A DNA stretch of 64,000 nt from a virus: positions 1 through 64,000 of IMG/VR virus record IMGVR_UViG_3300024329_000004. One strand, 5' to 3'. Position 1 is the first letter of the stretch; every line of letters begins with the position of its first letter. The notes under the pieces were generated by a model that ran no database searches, was not told the DNA's origin, and saw only the letters and a program-made list of their open reading frames with translations. Made by a program: the position numbers and the translations under genes. Below, in pieces: positions 63,986-64,000 of the stretch.

Positions 63986-64000
63986 TTTTAATGTAAGGAA

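Noticed and set aside
1-64000. Insertion sequences, integrase, attachment sites, lysogeny genes
   Set aside because: No transposase, integrase or terminal repeats seen; gene content is that of a lytic T4-like phage.

Overview
The window is part of the genome of a large T4-like myovirus, cut at both ends. A nearly complete T4-type set is recognisable: portal, prohead protease/scaffold, major capsid, both terminase subunits, sheath, tube, tail chaperone and probable tape measure; and clamp, clamp loader, split DNA polymerase, replicative helicase, UvsX, gp46/gp47, RNase H, NrdA/NrdB and a gp55-type sigma factor. All but two genes lie on the minus strand. The host is probably a member of the Bacteroidota. 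The DNA is AT-rich, start codons usually follow A-rich leaders without a Shine-Dalgarno sequence, the repeated early-type promoter carries a TATATTAG box close to the Bacteroidota TAnnTTTG element, and several accessory proteins (PspC-like, HESIH membrane protein, short secreted protein) look like Bacteroidota families. The host is an inference.

Layout. 1-12 kb is an accessory region of small genes with nucleotide, sugar and repair enzymes: deoxynucleotidase, guanylate kinase, sugar epimerases, flavodoxin-fold oxidoreductase, NEIL1-like glycosylase, 3'-phosphatase, thermonuclease, an extra sigma factor, and a metallophosphoesterase-fold protein that has lost its metal ligands. Two tRNAs (Asp, Ser) close it. 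12-26 kb is the tail and packaging block: tape measure candidate, tail chaperone with a possible +1 frameshift, tube, sheath, gp17, gp16 candidate and neck proteins. 26-29 kb holds RNase H and the clamp-loader ATPase. 29-41 kb is the head block: internal protein, gp23, a gp21-gp22 fusion, gp67-like protein, gp20, gp2/gp4-like completion proteins, gp55, and an AAA+ ATPase. 41-55 kb is replication, recombination and nucleotide metabolism, in which DNA polymerase is broken into two genes about 4 kb apart. 55-60 kb is a second accessory block (glycosyltransferase, RmlB-like dehydratase, cytidylyltransferase, methylglyoxal synthase). 60-64 kb holds three linked genes for likely internal virion proteins.

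Two repeated regulatory motifs divide the genome. A block TTTTTTTATCTC(A/G)G ... TATATTAG lies 18-34 nt before six accessory or replication genes, including the extra sigma factor and RNase H (early or middle class). A short GATATATA/AATATATA box lies 20-33 nt before eleven genes, ten of them virion or likely virion genes and one uncharacterised, and I read it as the late promoter. Hairpin terminators separate several units.

The most interesting system is a set of seven proteins with similar N-termini of the type MKxxxxFxxFINE[AS]. These resemble the capsid targeting sequence of T4 internal proteins (MKTYQEFIAE) followed by a prohead-protease site. They include an AAA+ ATPase with a helix-turn-helix segment, two coiled-coil proteins with a hydrophobic segment, and the three-gene block at the right end. 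If the reading is right, this phage packages and probably injects an unusually rich set of proteins. No stretch above about 300 bases lacks a gene; intergenic gaps hold promoters, terminators or nothing I can recognise.
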